Origin: Corynebacterium sp.
GTDB lineage: Bacteria; Actinomycetota; Actinomycetes; Mycobacteriales; Mycobacteriaceae
NCBI GenBank assembly: GCA_030531005.1
Contig: JAUMTW010000005.1
Coordinates: forward strand, 1 to 64,000
DNA length: 64,000 bases
Reading direction: 5' to 3'
In this document: piece by piece, positions 1-9,422 of the stretch
Position numbering within the stretch: the first letter of the stretch is position 1
How the letters are laid out: every line of letters starts with the position of its first letter
The notes under the pieces: model-generated
Seen by the model: only the letters and a program-made list of their open reading frames with translations
Told to the model about the DNA's origin: nothing
Database searches by the model: none
Translations under genes and position numbers: made by a program

Positions 1-2
1 GG

Positions 3-83
3 CATATTCCAGATTTTCCCATCTACTCAGACGGAACAAAACCTGGGGCACTTCATGGTGATTTTTTGAAGGGGAAGCTCTGA
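3..83 (+). CDS. possible 3' tail of a gene entering from the left edge
   Basis: The third forward frame is open from the window edge to a TGA at 81-83 and reads as a plausible protein end (26 residues, ending ..GDFLKGKL). The two other forward frames also close within 70 bases, so the choice rests only on how protein-like the residues look. No family is recognised. It may equally be non-coding. Confidence 0.25.
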   Translation, partial: HIPDFPIYSDGTKPGALHGDFLKGKL

Positions 84-148
84 TTCTAAAAATCGCAAAT
101 TGCTACCGTGCATTAGGGTGTCGTATCTATCTACTATTTATTTAACAT

Positions 149-178
149 TTGACAAAATAAAGTAGAATGTCCTATTCT
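149..178 (+). promoter_or_regulatory. predicted sigma-A type promoter
   Basis: TTGACA at 149-154 is followed after 18 bases by TATTCT at 173-178. It lies about 40 bases before the TTG start at 217. Sequence inspection only. Confidence 0.45.
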
Positions 179-216
179 AACACAGTATTTGTTATGTATA
201 GAATTAAGGAAAGTCG

Positions 217-735
217 TTGACGAACAACAGTAAACGAACCAATATCATGCTGGCGCCTGGCGAATCCGGTGTTTACGGGCGTGATGTCCGGCCCAATTTG
301 GCCTTGTTCTGGTTAACCACGACTATGGTTGTGACCAATAAGCGTATTCTCGTGCGGTATCCTAATACGATTTTCGGAATCTTCCCGCTTGGGTATGAAG
401 AGCGTAGCATGCCTCTCGGTTCAATTGCAGGCATCACTTCTTCTTTGAAAGCTCATGGTGCGCGCCTCGTTATTTTTGGTTTACTTGCCTTCGTCGGGCT
501 GCTGTTGATGTCTAATAGCGCTGTGCTAGGCCTAATCTTGTTTGTATTCTTCGCTCTTTGTGCGATCAATGCTGTTGGAACCTCATTGGATGTTACCAAC
601 AACGGTGGTGGAGTGACCGGAGTCCGAGTTTCCTTCTTGGACAAAGAAGCGGTTCAAGATTTTTGCCAGCGAGCAAATGAATTTGTTTACAGCCAAGGCC
701 AGGGCGGTACCTCTTGGGAGCAAACTTGGCGCTAA
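217..735 (+). CDS. small membrane protein, possibly bacterial PH-domain-like
   Basis: A 172-residue protein starting at TTG 217, with an AAGGAAAG ribosome binding site a few bases upstream. The N-terminal part contains the phrase TTTMVVTNKRILVRYP, of the kind found in bacterial PH-like membrane proteins (residues about 33-50). Two adjacent hydrophobic stretches follow at about 82-120. The C-terminal part is soluble and ends Trp-Arg. No catalytic motif is visible. It stands alone, with a promoter upstream and a hairpin terminator downstream. The PH-like assignment is an inference from the 'TNKRI' signature; exact function is unknown. Confidence 0.6.
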   Translation: MTNNSKRTNIMLAPGESGVYGRDVRPNLALFWLTTTMVVTNKRILVRYPNTIFGIFPLGYEERSMPLGSIAGITSSLKAHGARLVIFGLLAFVGLLLMSNSAVLGLILFVFFALCAINAVGTSLDVTNNGGGVTGVRVSFLDKEAVQDFCQRANEFVYSQGQGGTSWEQTWR

Positions 736-760
736 GTTCTTTGGTCATTGTATTGCACCG

Positions 761-789
761 GTAAGTTAAATTGCCTTAATTTAACTTAC
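761..789. repeat. AT-rich perfect inverted repeat
   Basis: Twelve-base arms (761-772 and 778-789, GTAAGTTAAATT and its complement) around a 5-base loop. It has no U-run, so it could be an operator or part of a termination region downstream of the gene ending at 735. Confidence 0.5.
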
Positions 790-798
790 TATCTTATG

Positions 799-839
799 GG
801 TTTCTTGAAGTTGACATTTTCGAGAAACCTTTTCTCTTT
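799..839 (+). terminator. rho-independent terminator
   Basis: GGTTTCTTGAA (799-809) pairs with TTCGAGAAACC (819-829) with one G-U pair, followed by a T-rich tail TTTTCTCTTT. It would end transcription of the 217-735 gene. Confidence 0.6.
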
Positions 840-1666
840 CAATGTGTGCTCTGCTGCTGAGTGTTTTGCTTGTAATATATTGCTGTTTTGAATATGTAGT
901 TCCGTATTTAGATCCCTTTAGTGAATGCGGTCCTTGGCCCTTCTCGTGATTGTGAGCCTAAAAATTTTTGTGCTGCGATAACGCTAGATGCGATGAACGA
1001 TTTTATAAAGTGGCTATAATGCGATGATCTGTATGCTGCTTTTCAAAAATTTGGGGGCGACATAGGAGCTTTTGCCCTGTTGGAAGGTTCTATTGGTGTG
1101 TAGTTGGACTCGTTGTAGGATTTTGATGGATCTTATGTGATGGTTCAAAATGTTTATCGCTGTAGCACTAGGTGAAGGATATACCGGTAAAACTCTGTAT
1201 CATGGATCTCAAATTAGATGTTGAGAGAGCTTTATCCGAAAAATTATTGTTATGCAGATAATTTAATGTGGGAGTAGCAAATTCCTGACTTCGCGGAGTT
1301 TTATTGTGTTGGAATTCTTTTCTTGAAACAAGATAGACTTTTGGTGTCCTGATGTTGCTAGATATTTATTTCTAGGACCGGTTTCCTGCTTTAGTTAATT
1401 GTAGAGTTAGTTTGGGGACTTGTTGTGGCGAATGCCTTACGCTCTTCCGACTTGCAAGGCACATTAAGCGTTAATAAATTTTTGCTTCTCCCACATACTC
1501 ATGTAGGCGTTCGGGAACTTGATTGAATGCATACATCAGAATTGAATACGCAGTGGATAATTCTTATACTTCTATTCCAATTTGAGCTATAGCGCCATGG
1601 CATTACAAGTCATGACGCTAGTATTATTCTTTGGTTCTTTGAGGAACTACGTCAATCAAGCAGCAG
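840..1666. other. AT-rich gene-free stretch
   Basis: About 830 bases with short frames only on both strands, clearly richer in A+T than the neighbouring nan genes. I see no transposase remnant, tRNA or recognisable protein fragment. It may be decayed accessory DNA at the left border of the sialic acid island. Confidence 0.5.
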
Positions 1667-2602
1667 TTAAGATAACCCAGCCTCCTCTAAGATCCCCTTA
1701 ATTGCCTCCCGTGACTCTGCATCATCAATCGGTGCCAACGGGTAAGACATGTAGTTAGACTCGAATACTCCCATGAGTTCCAAAGCGGTTTTGAAGGATC
1801 CAACCCCGGCAGCCGGTCCCACTTTGCCACGAGGTTGGAAGACGATCTCAAAGAGGGCTGCAAGGCGGTCTTGCTCCTTGCGCACCGTTTCCCAGTCTTT
1901 ATCTTGTGCTGCCTTCCACATGCGCACATAGCCATCAGGATCCACATTGCCCAGGCCGGGTACACAGCCATCGGCGCCTGCCATGAATGCTCCATCAACG
2001 ACTGCTTCGTGTCCAGTGAGTAGTGTTAATGGATGTCCTGCGGCCTTGTTAAGGGCTACCAAGCGTCGGAAGGAAACGTCATCGCCTGAGGAATCCTTCA
2101 CCCCTGCAAGTACGCCTTCCTTTCCCAGTGAAACCAGTAGCTCTGGGGAGAGCTTGCTGTGTACACAGACTGGTATGTCATAGGCAATGATAGGCAGCTT
2201 CGTTTCCTTGGCAAGTAGGCGGAAGTGTTCGGAGATTTCATCTGGGCCACAGATCGCATAGAACGGTGCAGTTGCTACCAAGGCGGCGACGCCTGCATCT
2301 TCAGCACGCTTGGCGTGCTCAATGACACGGTTGATTTGGGTGTCGATAACCCCAGCGTAGACAGGAACTCGCCCCTTGGTTTCTTTGATGATGTGACGGA
2401 TGACAGCATCTCGATCGCTATCGCTTAAGAAGGCAACTTCGCCAGAAGATCCCATAGCGAAAATACCGTTGACGCCTGCATCAATGAGTTTATTGACCAA
2501 CTTGGTCAAGGACTCAAAGTCAATGCTGCGATCTTCATGCAGTGGGGTCAAGATCGGGGGCACAATGCCACGAACAACAGGGGAAGGGATTTGGGTAGTC
2601 AT
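1667..2602 (-). CDS. nanA: N-acetylneuraminate lyase (DapA/NanA family)
   Basis: A 311-residue class I aldolase of the dihydrodipicolinate synthase/N-acetylneuraminate lyase family, expected to split sialic acid into pyruvate and ManNAc in the cytosol. Visible family marks are the substrate-binding loop MGSSGEVAFLS near residue 50, the tyrosine of IIAYDIP, and the Schiff-base lysine in GVKDSSGD. ATG 2602 is chosen because GGAG sits just upstream; a GTG at 2614 is possible. It lies downstream of siaI on the same strand and opposite nanR-nanK-nanE-nagB, which supports the sialic acid role over a lysine-biosynthesis DapA role. Substrate choice is inferred from context. Confidence 0.85.
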   Translation of the reverse strand: MTTQIPSPVVRGIVPPILTPLHEDRSIDFESLTKLVNKLIDAGVNGIFAMGSSGEVAFLSDSDRDAVIRHIIKETKGRVPVYAGVIDTQINRVIEHAKRAEDAGVAALVATAPFYAICGPDEISEHFRLLAKETKLPIIAYDIPVCVHSKLSPELLVSLGKEGVLAGVKDSSGDDVSFRRLVALNKAAGHPLTLLTGHEAVVDGAFMAGADGCVPGLGNVDPDGYVRMWKAAQDKDWETVRKEQDRLAALFEIVFQPRGKVGPAAGVGSFKTALELMGVFESNYMSYPLAPIDDAESREAIKGILEEAGLS

Positions 2603-2638
2603 ACGAGGCTCCACTTCGTAAATAGGCAGATATTGTTT

Positions 2639-3430
2639 CTAGAGGAAAGATGGAATGGCGGCCAACAGAGTGCGCGTGTATTCCTGCTCTGGTTGGCTAA
2701 AGAGCAATTCAGTGGGCTGTTCTTCAAGGATCTCCCCGCGATACATCACACAAATACGATCCGAAACATAGCGCACCGTATTAATGTCATGGGAGATAAA
2801 CACTAGCCCTAGGCCCAGCTCGCGACGCAGGTCTGTCAGCAAGTTCAACACCTGCGCGCGCACAGACACATCGAGTGCAGAGGTGGGCTCGTCGGCGATG
2901 ATGAGGTCTGGTTCCAAGGCCAAGGCGCGAGCAATCGCCACACGCTGGCGCTGCCCACCAGAGATTTGCCGTGGCAGCACATCGAGTGCAGAAAGCGGCA
3001 GACCGACAAGCTCGAGGAGGACTTGCACGCGCTTATTTCGTGATGTCTCATCACCGATGTTGTGAACTTTAAGCGGATCGAGCAGCTGCTCTTTTACTGT
3101 CATGCGTGGATTGAGAGCGGTCGCAGGATCCTGGAAGACCACCGATACAGCACGACCGAGTTCTTTTCGCTGCTTGCCCCGATTATGCAGAGGTTGGCCT
3201 TGGAACAAGACCTCACCACTCGTTGGCTTTTGTAAGCCCACGAGCACCCGCGCCAGGGTGGATTTACCGCAGCCGGATTCGCCCACAATGCCAACGACTT
3301 CGCCACGATCGATGCGGAAATTGATGTTTTTGTTGGCATGGACAGTATCTGGGCGAAATAGCTTGCCAGTACGGGTTTTGTGCACGACGTTGACATCGCG
3401 CAATTCTAGGATAGGGGTTTGCTCACTCAT
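2639..3430 (-). CDS. siaI: ABC transporter ATPase, sialic acid/oligopeptide type
   Basis: A 263-residue DppF/OppF-type ATPase that would power sialic acid import. Walker A is GESGCGKSTLARVL (about residue 51), the signature is SGGQRQRVAIARALA, Walker B is LIIADEPTSALD, and the switch His is in FISHD. Its ATG overlaps the stop of siaG by four bases (ATGA), so the two are translationally coupled. The partner ATPase is the C-terminal half of SiaG. The siaI name follows the known Corynebacterium glutamicum siaEFGI importer and is assigned by synteny and domain order. Confidence 0.85.
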   Translation of the reverse strand: MSEQTPILELRDVNVVHKTRTGKLFRPDTVHANKNINFRIDRGEVVGIVGESGCGKSTLARVLVGLQKPTSGEVLFQGQPLHNRGKQRKELGRAVSVVFQDPATALNPRMTVKEQLLDPLKVHNIGDETSRNKRVQVLLELVGLPLSALDVLPRQISGGQRQRVAIARALALEPDLIIADEPTSALDVSVRAQVLNLLTDLRRELGLGLVFISHDINTVRYVSDRICVMYRGEILEEQPTELLFSQPEQEYTRTLLAAIPSFL

Positions 3431-5409
3431 GATTTCTCTCCTAAGGCAAGTAGGTCGTCAGTAGCTGCATAGCGGTGAGTGGTGGATTCACCGACAGGGC
3501 GCAGCACTGGTTTTTGATCTAGACCAACGCCAGGGTGGGAGGATCGGGGCGCGAAGCGATCGCCTGCGACAAATTCACGTGGCGACGGTACCGTACCTGG
3601 AACCTGGTACAAGCGCTGCGCGCCTGACTCGATAGAAAGCACTGCACCAAGAAGCCCTCGGGTGTATTCATGTCGCGGATCAGCAAGCAATTCGCGGGTT
3701 TCACCTTGCTCCACAATCTGTCCGGCGTACATCACGGTGATCTTGTGTGCGAGCTTGGCAACCAGGGCAAGATCGTGGCTAACGAAGATCATGGCGAAGC
3801 CGAGCTTCTCACGAAGTTCATTAAGCAAAGCCACGACCTGGTGCTGCACGGTCACATCAAGAGCGGTTGTGGGTTCATCAGCAATGAGCAGGCGCGGATT
3901 GCGGGTGAGCGCCATAGCAATGAGCACGCGTTGGCGTTGACCACCGGAAAGCTCATGGGGGTAGGACTTCAAGGTGCGCTCGGGGTCGAGTCCGACGAGT
4001 TCGAGAAGTTCTTCCGCACTGCGTTTGCCGCCTCGGCGGATGAGTTGTTGTAGTTGCGTGCGAATGAGCATCGATGGATTGAGAGAGCTGAGAGCATCCT
4101 GGTAGATCATGGCCATGTCATGCCCACGCAATGCATTGTGCTCGGCAGAGGACATGCCAACGACATTCTTGCCATCAAAGAGGATCTCGCCTTCAATACG
4201 CGCAGTTGGGGGCAGCAACCCCATAATGGCCATGGCAATCAGCGACTTGCCGCAACCAGATTCACCAACGAGACCCATGGTTTGACCAGGGGCGAGACTA
4301 AAGCTCACATTGTCTACAATATTCACATCACCATGGGCGCTGGGGAATGCAATACTTAAATTTCGGATCTCAATTAATGGGGTAGCATCGCCCTCAAAGT
4401 GGAGGCGGCGGTCTTCAGCCAACTCTGCATCATGCAAAGCTTGTAGCGAAGACTGCAAAGAGCGGCGCGCTTCCTCTTCGCTCACATGTCCTAGTGGCAG
4501 GTGGTTGCCATCGGCAGCTTCGGCATCATCGATCTTCACGCTGCGCTTTATAGTGGGTGCAGCCATGGAGTCGGTAAGTCCCTCGGACAGAATGTTCAAG
4601 GACAATACAGTGACCAGGATCATCAAGCCCGGGAAGAAAGTGGGCCACCACGCACCGGTGAGTAACAGAGCCTTGCCATCTGCCAAGATGTTACCCCAGG
4701 AAGGTTCCGGAGGTTGCACGCCGGCATTAATGAAGGACAGGGATGCTTCGAAGACAATGGCATCGGCAACTAATACGGTGGCGAAGACCATGACGGGCGC
4801 GATGGTGTTGCGGGCTACGTGCTTGATGAGGATATGAGGTATATGCGCGCCCATTACCTTAGCTGCTGCGACGTAGTCTTCACCGAACTCGTTGAGGATA
4901 TTGGCGCGTACTACGCGGGAGAGTTGCGGAATATAGAGGAAACCAATGGCAAAGACTAGCACCGGCAGTGAATTGCCGAACACAGCGACGAAGACTGCTG
5001 CTAAGGCAATGCCGGGGAACGACATGATGATATCGAGGATCCGCATGAGCACCTCGGAAACCACCTTGCCGCCGGTTGCTGCAATTGAGCCTAAGATCGC
5101 AGCAATGATTAATGCAGCCGCGGTGGCACACAGGCCAATGATGAGTGAGGAGCGTGCACCGTAGATCACTCGGGAGAAAATATCGCGCCCAATGGCATCG
5201 GTACCAAACCAATGCTCGCCACTGGGAGGTTGCACTGGTGTTGAAGAGGCCAGGGGGTCATAGGGCGCGATGATAGGTGCGAGGATTGCCAGCAATGCCA
5301 CGATGGATAGTAGTGTCAGAGCAATCTTGGAACTTACGGGTAGGCTGCGGATGCCACTGAAGCGCTGTCCGGCCTTGTTTTCGAGATTTTCAGTAAGTTT
5401 GCGGCGCAT
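3427..5409 (-). CDS. siaG: fused ABC permease-ATPase of the sialic acid importer
   Basis: A 660-residue fusion. Residues about 1-290 are a DppC-type permease with an N-terminal membrane anchor and five further segments; the phrase FGTDAIGRDIFSRVIYGAR and the EAA-loop region are visible. Residues about 345-600 are a DppD-type ATPase with GESGCGKSLIAMAIMG, LSGGQRQRVLIAMAL and LLIADEPTTALD. The C-terminal end resembles the oligopeptide/dipeptide transporter tail. It overlaps siaF by one base (TAATG) and siaI by four. Such permease-ATPase fusions occur in some actinobacterial Dpp-type importers; here it makes the complex SiaE, SiaF, SiaG and SiaI. Confidence 0.88.
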   Translation of the reverse strand: MRRKLTENLENKAGQRFSGIRSLPVSSKIALTLLSIVALLAILAPIIAPYDPLASSTPVQPPSGEHWFGTDAIGRDIFSRVIYGARSSLIIGLCATAAALIIAAILGSIAATGGKVVSEVLMRILDIIMSFPGIALAAVFVAVFGNSLPVLVFAIGFLYIPQLSRVVRANILNEFGEDYVAAAKVMGAHIPHILIKHVARNTIAPVMVFATVLVADAIVFEASLSFINAGVQPPEPSWGNILADGKALLLTGAWWPTFFPGLMILVTVLSLNILSEGLTDSMAAPTIKRSVKIDDAEAADGNHLPLGHVSEEEARRSLQSSLQALHDAELAEDRRLHFEGDATPLIEIRNLSIAFPSAHGDVNIVDNVSFSLAPGQTMGLVGESGCGKSLIAMAIMGLLPPTARIEGEILFDGKNVVGMSSAEHNALRGHDMAMIYQDALSSLNPSMLIRTQLQQLIRRGGKRSAEELLELVGLDPERTLKSYPHELSGGQRQRVLIAMALTRNPRLLIADEPTTALDVTVQHQVVALLNELREKLGFAMIFVSHDLALVAKLAHKITVMYAGQIVEQGETRELLADPRHEYTRGLLGAVLSIESGAQRLYQVPGTVPSPREFVAGDRFAPRSSHPGVGLDQKPVLRPVGESTTHRYAATDDLLALGEKS

Positions 5410-6374
5410 TAGATACTCCTAATACGGGGATTGACCAGGACGTAGAGCATATCCACGATGATGTTGATCACGATGAAGGCAATCGCCACAGTGAGGGTGA
5501 CACCTTGGACGAGGTAGACATCGTTGCGGGTAACACCATCGAGGATGAGCTGACCCATGGCCTGAATATTGAAGATGATTTCGATAATGACCGCGCCACC
5601 CATGAGATAACCGACGCGCAAACCAAGCACCGTAATTGGGGTAATGAGTGCATTGCGCAGCACATTGCGGGAAATGACTTCTGCGCGCGGAATGCCCGCA
5701 CCAATTGCGGTGCGCACATAGTCTTTATCCAACTCTTCTACCATGGCGGTACGTACGACGCGAGTTAGCGACCCGGCAACCGGTACGGCAAGTGCTACTG
5801 CAGGTAGGAAGAGGTTATTGATATAGGTTCCTGGATCTTCACTGAAAGGCACCCAAGCAGAAACCAGGGCAGGAAAGACTCCCCACCCGCCAGGTACCGC
5901 GCCTAACCACTGGATGAGCAAAATGGCTAACCAGAAAGAAGGGGTTGCTAGGAAGGCAATCGAGATAATGCGGATAGCTTGGTCTGGCCAACGGTCGCGA
6001 TACAGTGCAGCAATAACGCCGAAGATGAGTGCGAAGATACAGGCCAGGATCAGGCCGAGGAAGGTTAACTGCAAGGTGATCGGGAAGGCTGCGGCGACGA
6101 CCTCAGTAACTGGGGTGTTACCGGTGGTCGTGCCCATATCCCCGTGCATAAGGTCGCCGAGGAAGTTCCAATAGCGCACTAGGAGGGGGTCGTTGAGACC
6201 GTGGGCATCGCGGTATTCTTCTAAGGCTTCGGCACTGGCGGATTCGCCCAAGGCGAGGCGGGCAGGATCCGCGGGGCTAAAAGACATCACGAAGAAGACC
6301 AGGAAGGTTACACCCAGGATCATGATGGGCAAGGCAATAAGGCGCCGGCCGATCAGGCGAAGTAGGTTGGACAC
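5409..6374 (-). CDS. siaF: ABC permease, DppB type
   Basis: A 321-residue inner-membrane permease of the dipeptide/sialic acid importer. It begins with a membrane anchor (LIGRRLIALPIMILGVTFLVF) and has about six transmembrane segments. The conserved DppB loops FFVMSFSPADPARLALGE, LRNALITPITVLGLRVGYLMGG and the short positively charged tail NPRIRS are visible. It pairs with the permease half of SiaG. A 150-base spacer with a hairpin separates it from siaE, as is usual where the binding protein must be made in excess. Confidence 0.87.
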   Translation of the reverse strand: MSNLLRLIGRRLIALPIMILGVTFLVFFVMSFSPADPARLALGESASAEALEEYRDAHGLNDPLLVRYWNFLGDLMHGDMGTTTGNTPVTEVVAAAFPITLQLTFLGLILACIFALIFGVIAALYRDRWPDQAIRIISIAFLATPSFWLAILLIQWLGAVPGGWGVFPALVSAWVPFSEDPGTYINNLFLPAVALAVPVAGSLTRVVRTAMVEELDKDYVRTAIGAGIPRAEVISRNVLRNALITPITVLGLRVGYLMGGAVIIEIIFNIQAMGQLILDGVTRNDVYLVQGVTLTVAIAFIVINIIVDMLYVLVNPRIRSI

Positions 6375-6462
6375 AAGAATGGTTCCTGTCTTACTAAGAA
6401 TGAGCTAGTAGTCAGCAGTAGAAAGCCAGGAACCGGCAGATAAGCGAGAGGGCCCGGCTTTC

Positions 6463-6503
6463 CCGGAGGCTACGTTGTGTCGTGGTACGGTGTTAGCCTC
6501 CGG
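6463..6503 (-). terminator. intercistronic hairpin between siaE and siaF
   Basis: CCGGAGGCTA at 6463-6472 is complementary to TAGCCTCCGG at 6494-6503, with a 21-base loop. No strong U-run follows, so it is more likely a message-stabilising or partial-termination hairpin that raises binding-protein yield over the permeases. Confidence 0.5.
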
Positions 6504-6524
6504 AAGGTGCTGGGGGAAGGATGA

Positions 6525-8144
6525 TTAATCCCGGGTGGTTTGTACTCCGAGGAAAGACAAACCAGTGAGCGAAATCGGTTTGAAGTCAACCAAAGTAGAG
6601 GCATCCCACGCCGTTGGAGTCTTGCGGTGGAATAGCGGATACAGTGGCACTTGCTCGGCGATGAAGTCGAAGGCCTTGTGCCAGGATTCGCTCTGCTCAT
6701 CGACGTTGGCGGCGGCAAGGCCGGTATTCAAGATTTCTTGTAGTTCGTTATATTCTGTCGAACCTTGCCAGTGCATGCGGGAATCGGTCCAGGTATCCGA
6801 GCTGTACCACCAGCGCATGAGTAAATCTGGATCTGAGCCGAAGACAGATGGGTCGCCAGGGGCAATCACGACATCATAGGCATCAGGAGCATCGTCGATG
6901 GTGTTGTAGACATCGGCAGACTGGCGCTCGGTGAAAGAGACTTCAATGCCCAAGTTGTTCAAGGACTCTTGGATGAGTGGCGTGCATTGCTTCACCCAGT
7001 CGTGGTCAGTGCACAGCATACGGAAGCTGGTGAGTCCTGTTTCGGCAAAGAGAGCGCGGGCCTTATCTGCATCGTAGGAATACACCGTGCTGGCCTTGTG
7101 ATAGTTCGGATGGTCTTCTTGCAAGAAGCTCGTTGCAGGGCTTGCTTGACCCAGCATGCCAGTGCTGATAACTCGGTCTATGTCAATGCCGTAAAGGAAG
7201 GCCTGGCGATTGCGGACATCGTTGAATGGGTTGTTTTCGCTGCAGTTGAACATCGCAAACAACAGGCCGAAGCCTTGCACACTTTCAACTTTGTCGGTGG
7301 CTTCAAGCTGCTCGATGGACAGATACGGCACTGAGTCGATTGCCTGGACGGAATCCGACTGTAAAGCATTGGTACGGGTGGAAGAATCAGGAATAATATT
7401 CCACTCCATATGGGCAGCTTGTGCAGGTTTCGGGCCGGTATAGTCCGCGAAGCGTTCGAATTTCACCACCTTGGAAGTGCCACCGTTATCGGTCATCTTC
7501 CAGGGGCCACTACCGACGGGATTGGCATCAAAGGCCTTTGGATCTGCCTCCACGACAGCTTGTGGCACGATCTTTACCACGGCAAGGCGGTTGGCCAGCA
7601 CGCCGGTTTCTTGGGAGAGGTTGATGGTAACGGTGCGATCATCCTGTTTGGTCACACTAGTGATAAATGGGATGAAGGAGGCGTAGAGCGAGTTGTTAGC
7701 CTCGTCAAGGACGCGCTCGAAAGAGTAGACGACGTCATCGGCAGTGACTTCGGTGCCGTCATGGAAGACTGCACCATCGCGTAAAGTGACATCGATGGCA
7801 GTGCCAGCAATCTGGGGGAGTTCATCAGCCAAAGCCGCATAGACCTCGCCGGTGGCGGGATCAATTTCGGTTAGGCCCTCTAAGGTATGCCAGTTTGCGG
7901 CGATTGTGAGAGCTGAGGTGGTAGTCAGTGGATCATAGCCATTGGTACCGAGCTCGTAAGAGATGGCGGCCTTGATGGTGCCAGACTCGTTGGGTTCGCC
8001 ATTGACGGTGCCGCTAGAAGAGCTAGAGCTGTTGTTGCCCGCGCAGGCGGATAGGGTAGCGCTTAATCCGGCGGCTGCGCCCATAGCCCCGGTGATTTTG
8101 AGGAAACTACGGCGACTGAAAGCCGTGTGAATTCCAGTACTCAT
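6525..8144 (-). CDS. siaE: ABC solute-binding lipoprotein, Tat-exported
   Basis: A 539-residue family 5 extracellular solute-binding protein. The N-terminus carries a twin-arginine motif (SRRSFLK, residues 10-16), a hydrophobic region and a lipobox LSAC, so it should be exported folded by Tat and anchored by lipid at the Cys (about residue 34). A Ser/Asn linker follows. The family phrase DGAVFHDGTEVTADDVVYSFERV is visible, as are late SBP_bac_5 segments ending with PLYPLFHRK. First gene of the minus-strand siaEFGI-nanA operon. Sialic acid as substrate is inferred from context and the C. glutamicum siaE precedent. Confidence 0.85.
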   Translation of the reverse strand: MSTGIHTAFSRRSFLKITGAMGAAAGLSATLSACAGNNSSSSSSGTVNGEPNESGTIKAAISYELGTNGYDPLTTTSALTIAANWHTLEGLTEIDPATGEVYAALADELPQIAGTAIDVTLRDGAVFHDGTEVTADDVVYSFERVLDEANNSLYASFIPFITSVTKQDDRTVTINLSQETGVLANRLAVVKIVPQAVVEADPKAFDANPVGSGPWKMTDNGGTSKVVKFERFADYTGPKPAQAAHMEWNIIPDSSTRTNALQSDSVQAIDSVPYLSIEQLEATDKVESVQGFGLLFAMFNCSENNPFNDVRNRQAFLYGIDIDRVISTGMLGQASPATSFLQEDHPNYHKASTVYSYDADKARALFAETGLTSFRMLCTDHDWVKQCTPLIQESLNNLGIEVSFTERQSADVYNTIDDAPDAYDVVIAPGDPSVFGSDPDLLMRWWYSSDTWTDSRMHWQGSTEYNELQEILNTGLAAANVDEQSESWHKAFDFIAEQVPLYPLFHRKTPTAWDASTLVDFKPISLTGLSFLGVQTTRD

Positions 8145-8702
8145 GATTGTTCCTTTTCGATCAGGAGGGGAAGCGCACTCCAGGGTTAGTGATCCGGCGT
8201 GCTGAACTAGTTTTCACTTTATATCAGACGTCGGACAACCGCCATAGTTTGTGTTATTATTGGTGTAACAGTTGCCCCCGATGGTGGAAAACTTCCGCGA
8301 ATTATCCTCGAAAAATTCGGTATGGGGGTAAAAATGGGAGTGGCAAATCTCTCAATATATTCTTTTTGGAGACAAATGAACATTGATGAGATATGAAAGC
8401 TTGCTTGGCTTTCCGTGTTGGTCGCGGGGGATGCTTCGGGAGCGCCCGGGGATGCCGGCGTGTCGCGGGGGATGCTGCGGTGTGAGTACCGGTGAGTGCT
8501 GGAAAGCTTGTTGAAAAGGTTGGGATTAAAGGTAAGAGGAGTTTGGGGGAAGTTTTGCTAGCAGTTGATTGGTAGTCCAGTGTGAAAAATAGGCTCCCTA
8601 GGGTGCACTAGACTCATAGGAAAGAAAGCTGGCTTGTAGCATGCGGAAATGTGCTCGTGGCAGTGAACGAGAAGCAGGTTTGTTCTGAAGGAGAATGCGT
8701 CG
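8145..8702. promoter_or_regulatory. divergent control region of the sialic acid island
   Basis: The 558 bases between siaE (minus) and nanR (plus) must hold both promoters. A GATATAAAG box at about 8216-8224 (minus strand) could be the siaE -10 element, and a TAGACT at about 8607-8612 a nanR-side -10. A G-rich triple repeat (8421-8476) sits in the middle and is listed separately. No gene is seen. Confidence 0.5.
8421..8476. promoter_or_regulatory. triple direct repeat, operator-like array
   Basis: GTCGCGGGGGATGCT occurs exactly at 8421-8435 and 8462-8476, with a degenerate third copy (GCGCCCGGGGATGCC) at 8442-8456. The spacing is 21 and 20 bases, two helical turns, so proteins bound to the three would lie on one face of the DNA. 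NanR is the obvious candidate ligand but this is inference. Confidence 0.45.
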
Positions 8703-9422
8703 ATGTCCGGATCAAAATCAGTAGTGGATCGCAATAGCACGGTGCAAGCTATTGCCAACTACATCCGCGACCACCAGCTCAATGCCGGTGATGCACTGCC
8801 CTCTGAGGCTGCCCTGTGTGAGTTACTTAATGTCTCGCGTTCCTCGGTGCGGGAAGCCATCCGCACCTTAGCCAGTCTGGATATCGTCGAGACACGCCAC
8901 GGGCATGGTTCCTATGTTGGCAAGATGTCCTTAGCCCCGCTGGTCAATGGTTTGGTGCTGCGTATGACCTTGCATGAGGGCCAAGCGCTCGAGAACTTAA
9001 GTCATGTTGTTGCTATGCGCGAAACCTTGGACCTGGCGAATGCTGCAGAGTTAACTGCGAAGCTCAAGGGGCAGGACTTACGTGAACTCGAGGATGTTGT
9101 GGCTGAAATGCGGGATTTGCATGCTGCGGGCGAGTCCTTTGCGATTCCCGACTACCAATTCCACTACTTGTTATCCACGTATGTTTCTAACCCTTTAATG
9201 CAGGAATTTTCTTTGGCACTGTGGGAGATCCACACCAGTGTGGTCCCTGCTTTAGGGCTGGGTGCGCCAGAAGACATGGAAGACACTGTACGCGCGCACG
9301 CTTTAATGCTAGACGCGCTCAAAGCAGGCGACGAACAGCGCTATCGCGAATTAATAACGGAACACTATGCGCCGCTGCGCAATGTGATTGCGGCGAAACG
9401 GGCAGGAGAACCTGATGACTAA
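8703..9422 (+). CDS. nanR: GntR-family (FadR subfamily) regulator of sialic acid genes
   Basis: A 239-residue regulator. Residues about 10-72 form the winged helix-turn-helix (AIANYIRDHQLNAGDALPSE.. LLNVSRSSVREAIRTLASL..ETRHGHGSYV), and the rest is an FCD ligand-binding domain. ATG 8703 has a GAAGGAG site upstream. Its stop overlaps the nanK start (ATGACTAA), so it is co-transcribed with nanK-nanE-nagB and would repress both arms of the island until a sialic acid pathway intermediate binds. The effector is not visible in the sequence. The name follows C. glutamicum NanR. Confidence 0.82.
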   Translation: MSGSKSVVDRNSTVQAIANYIRDHQLNAGDALPSEAALCELLNVSRSSVREAIRTLASLDIVETRHGHGSYVGKMSLAPLVNGLVLRMTLHEGQALENLSHVVAMRETLDLANAAELTAKLKGQDLRELEDVVAEMRDLHAAGESFAIPDYQFHYLLSTYVSNPLMQEFSLALWEIHTSVVPALGLGAPEDMEDTVRAHALMLDALKAGDEQRYRELITEHYAPLRNVIAAKRAGEPDD

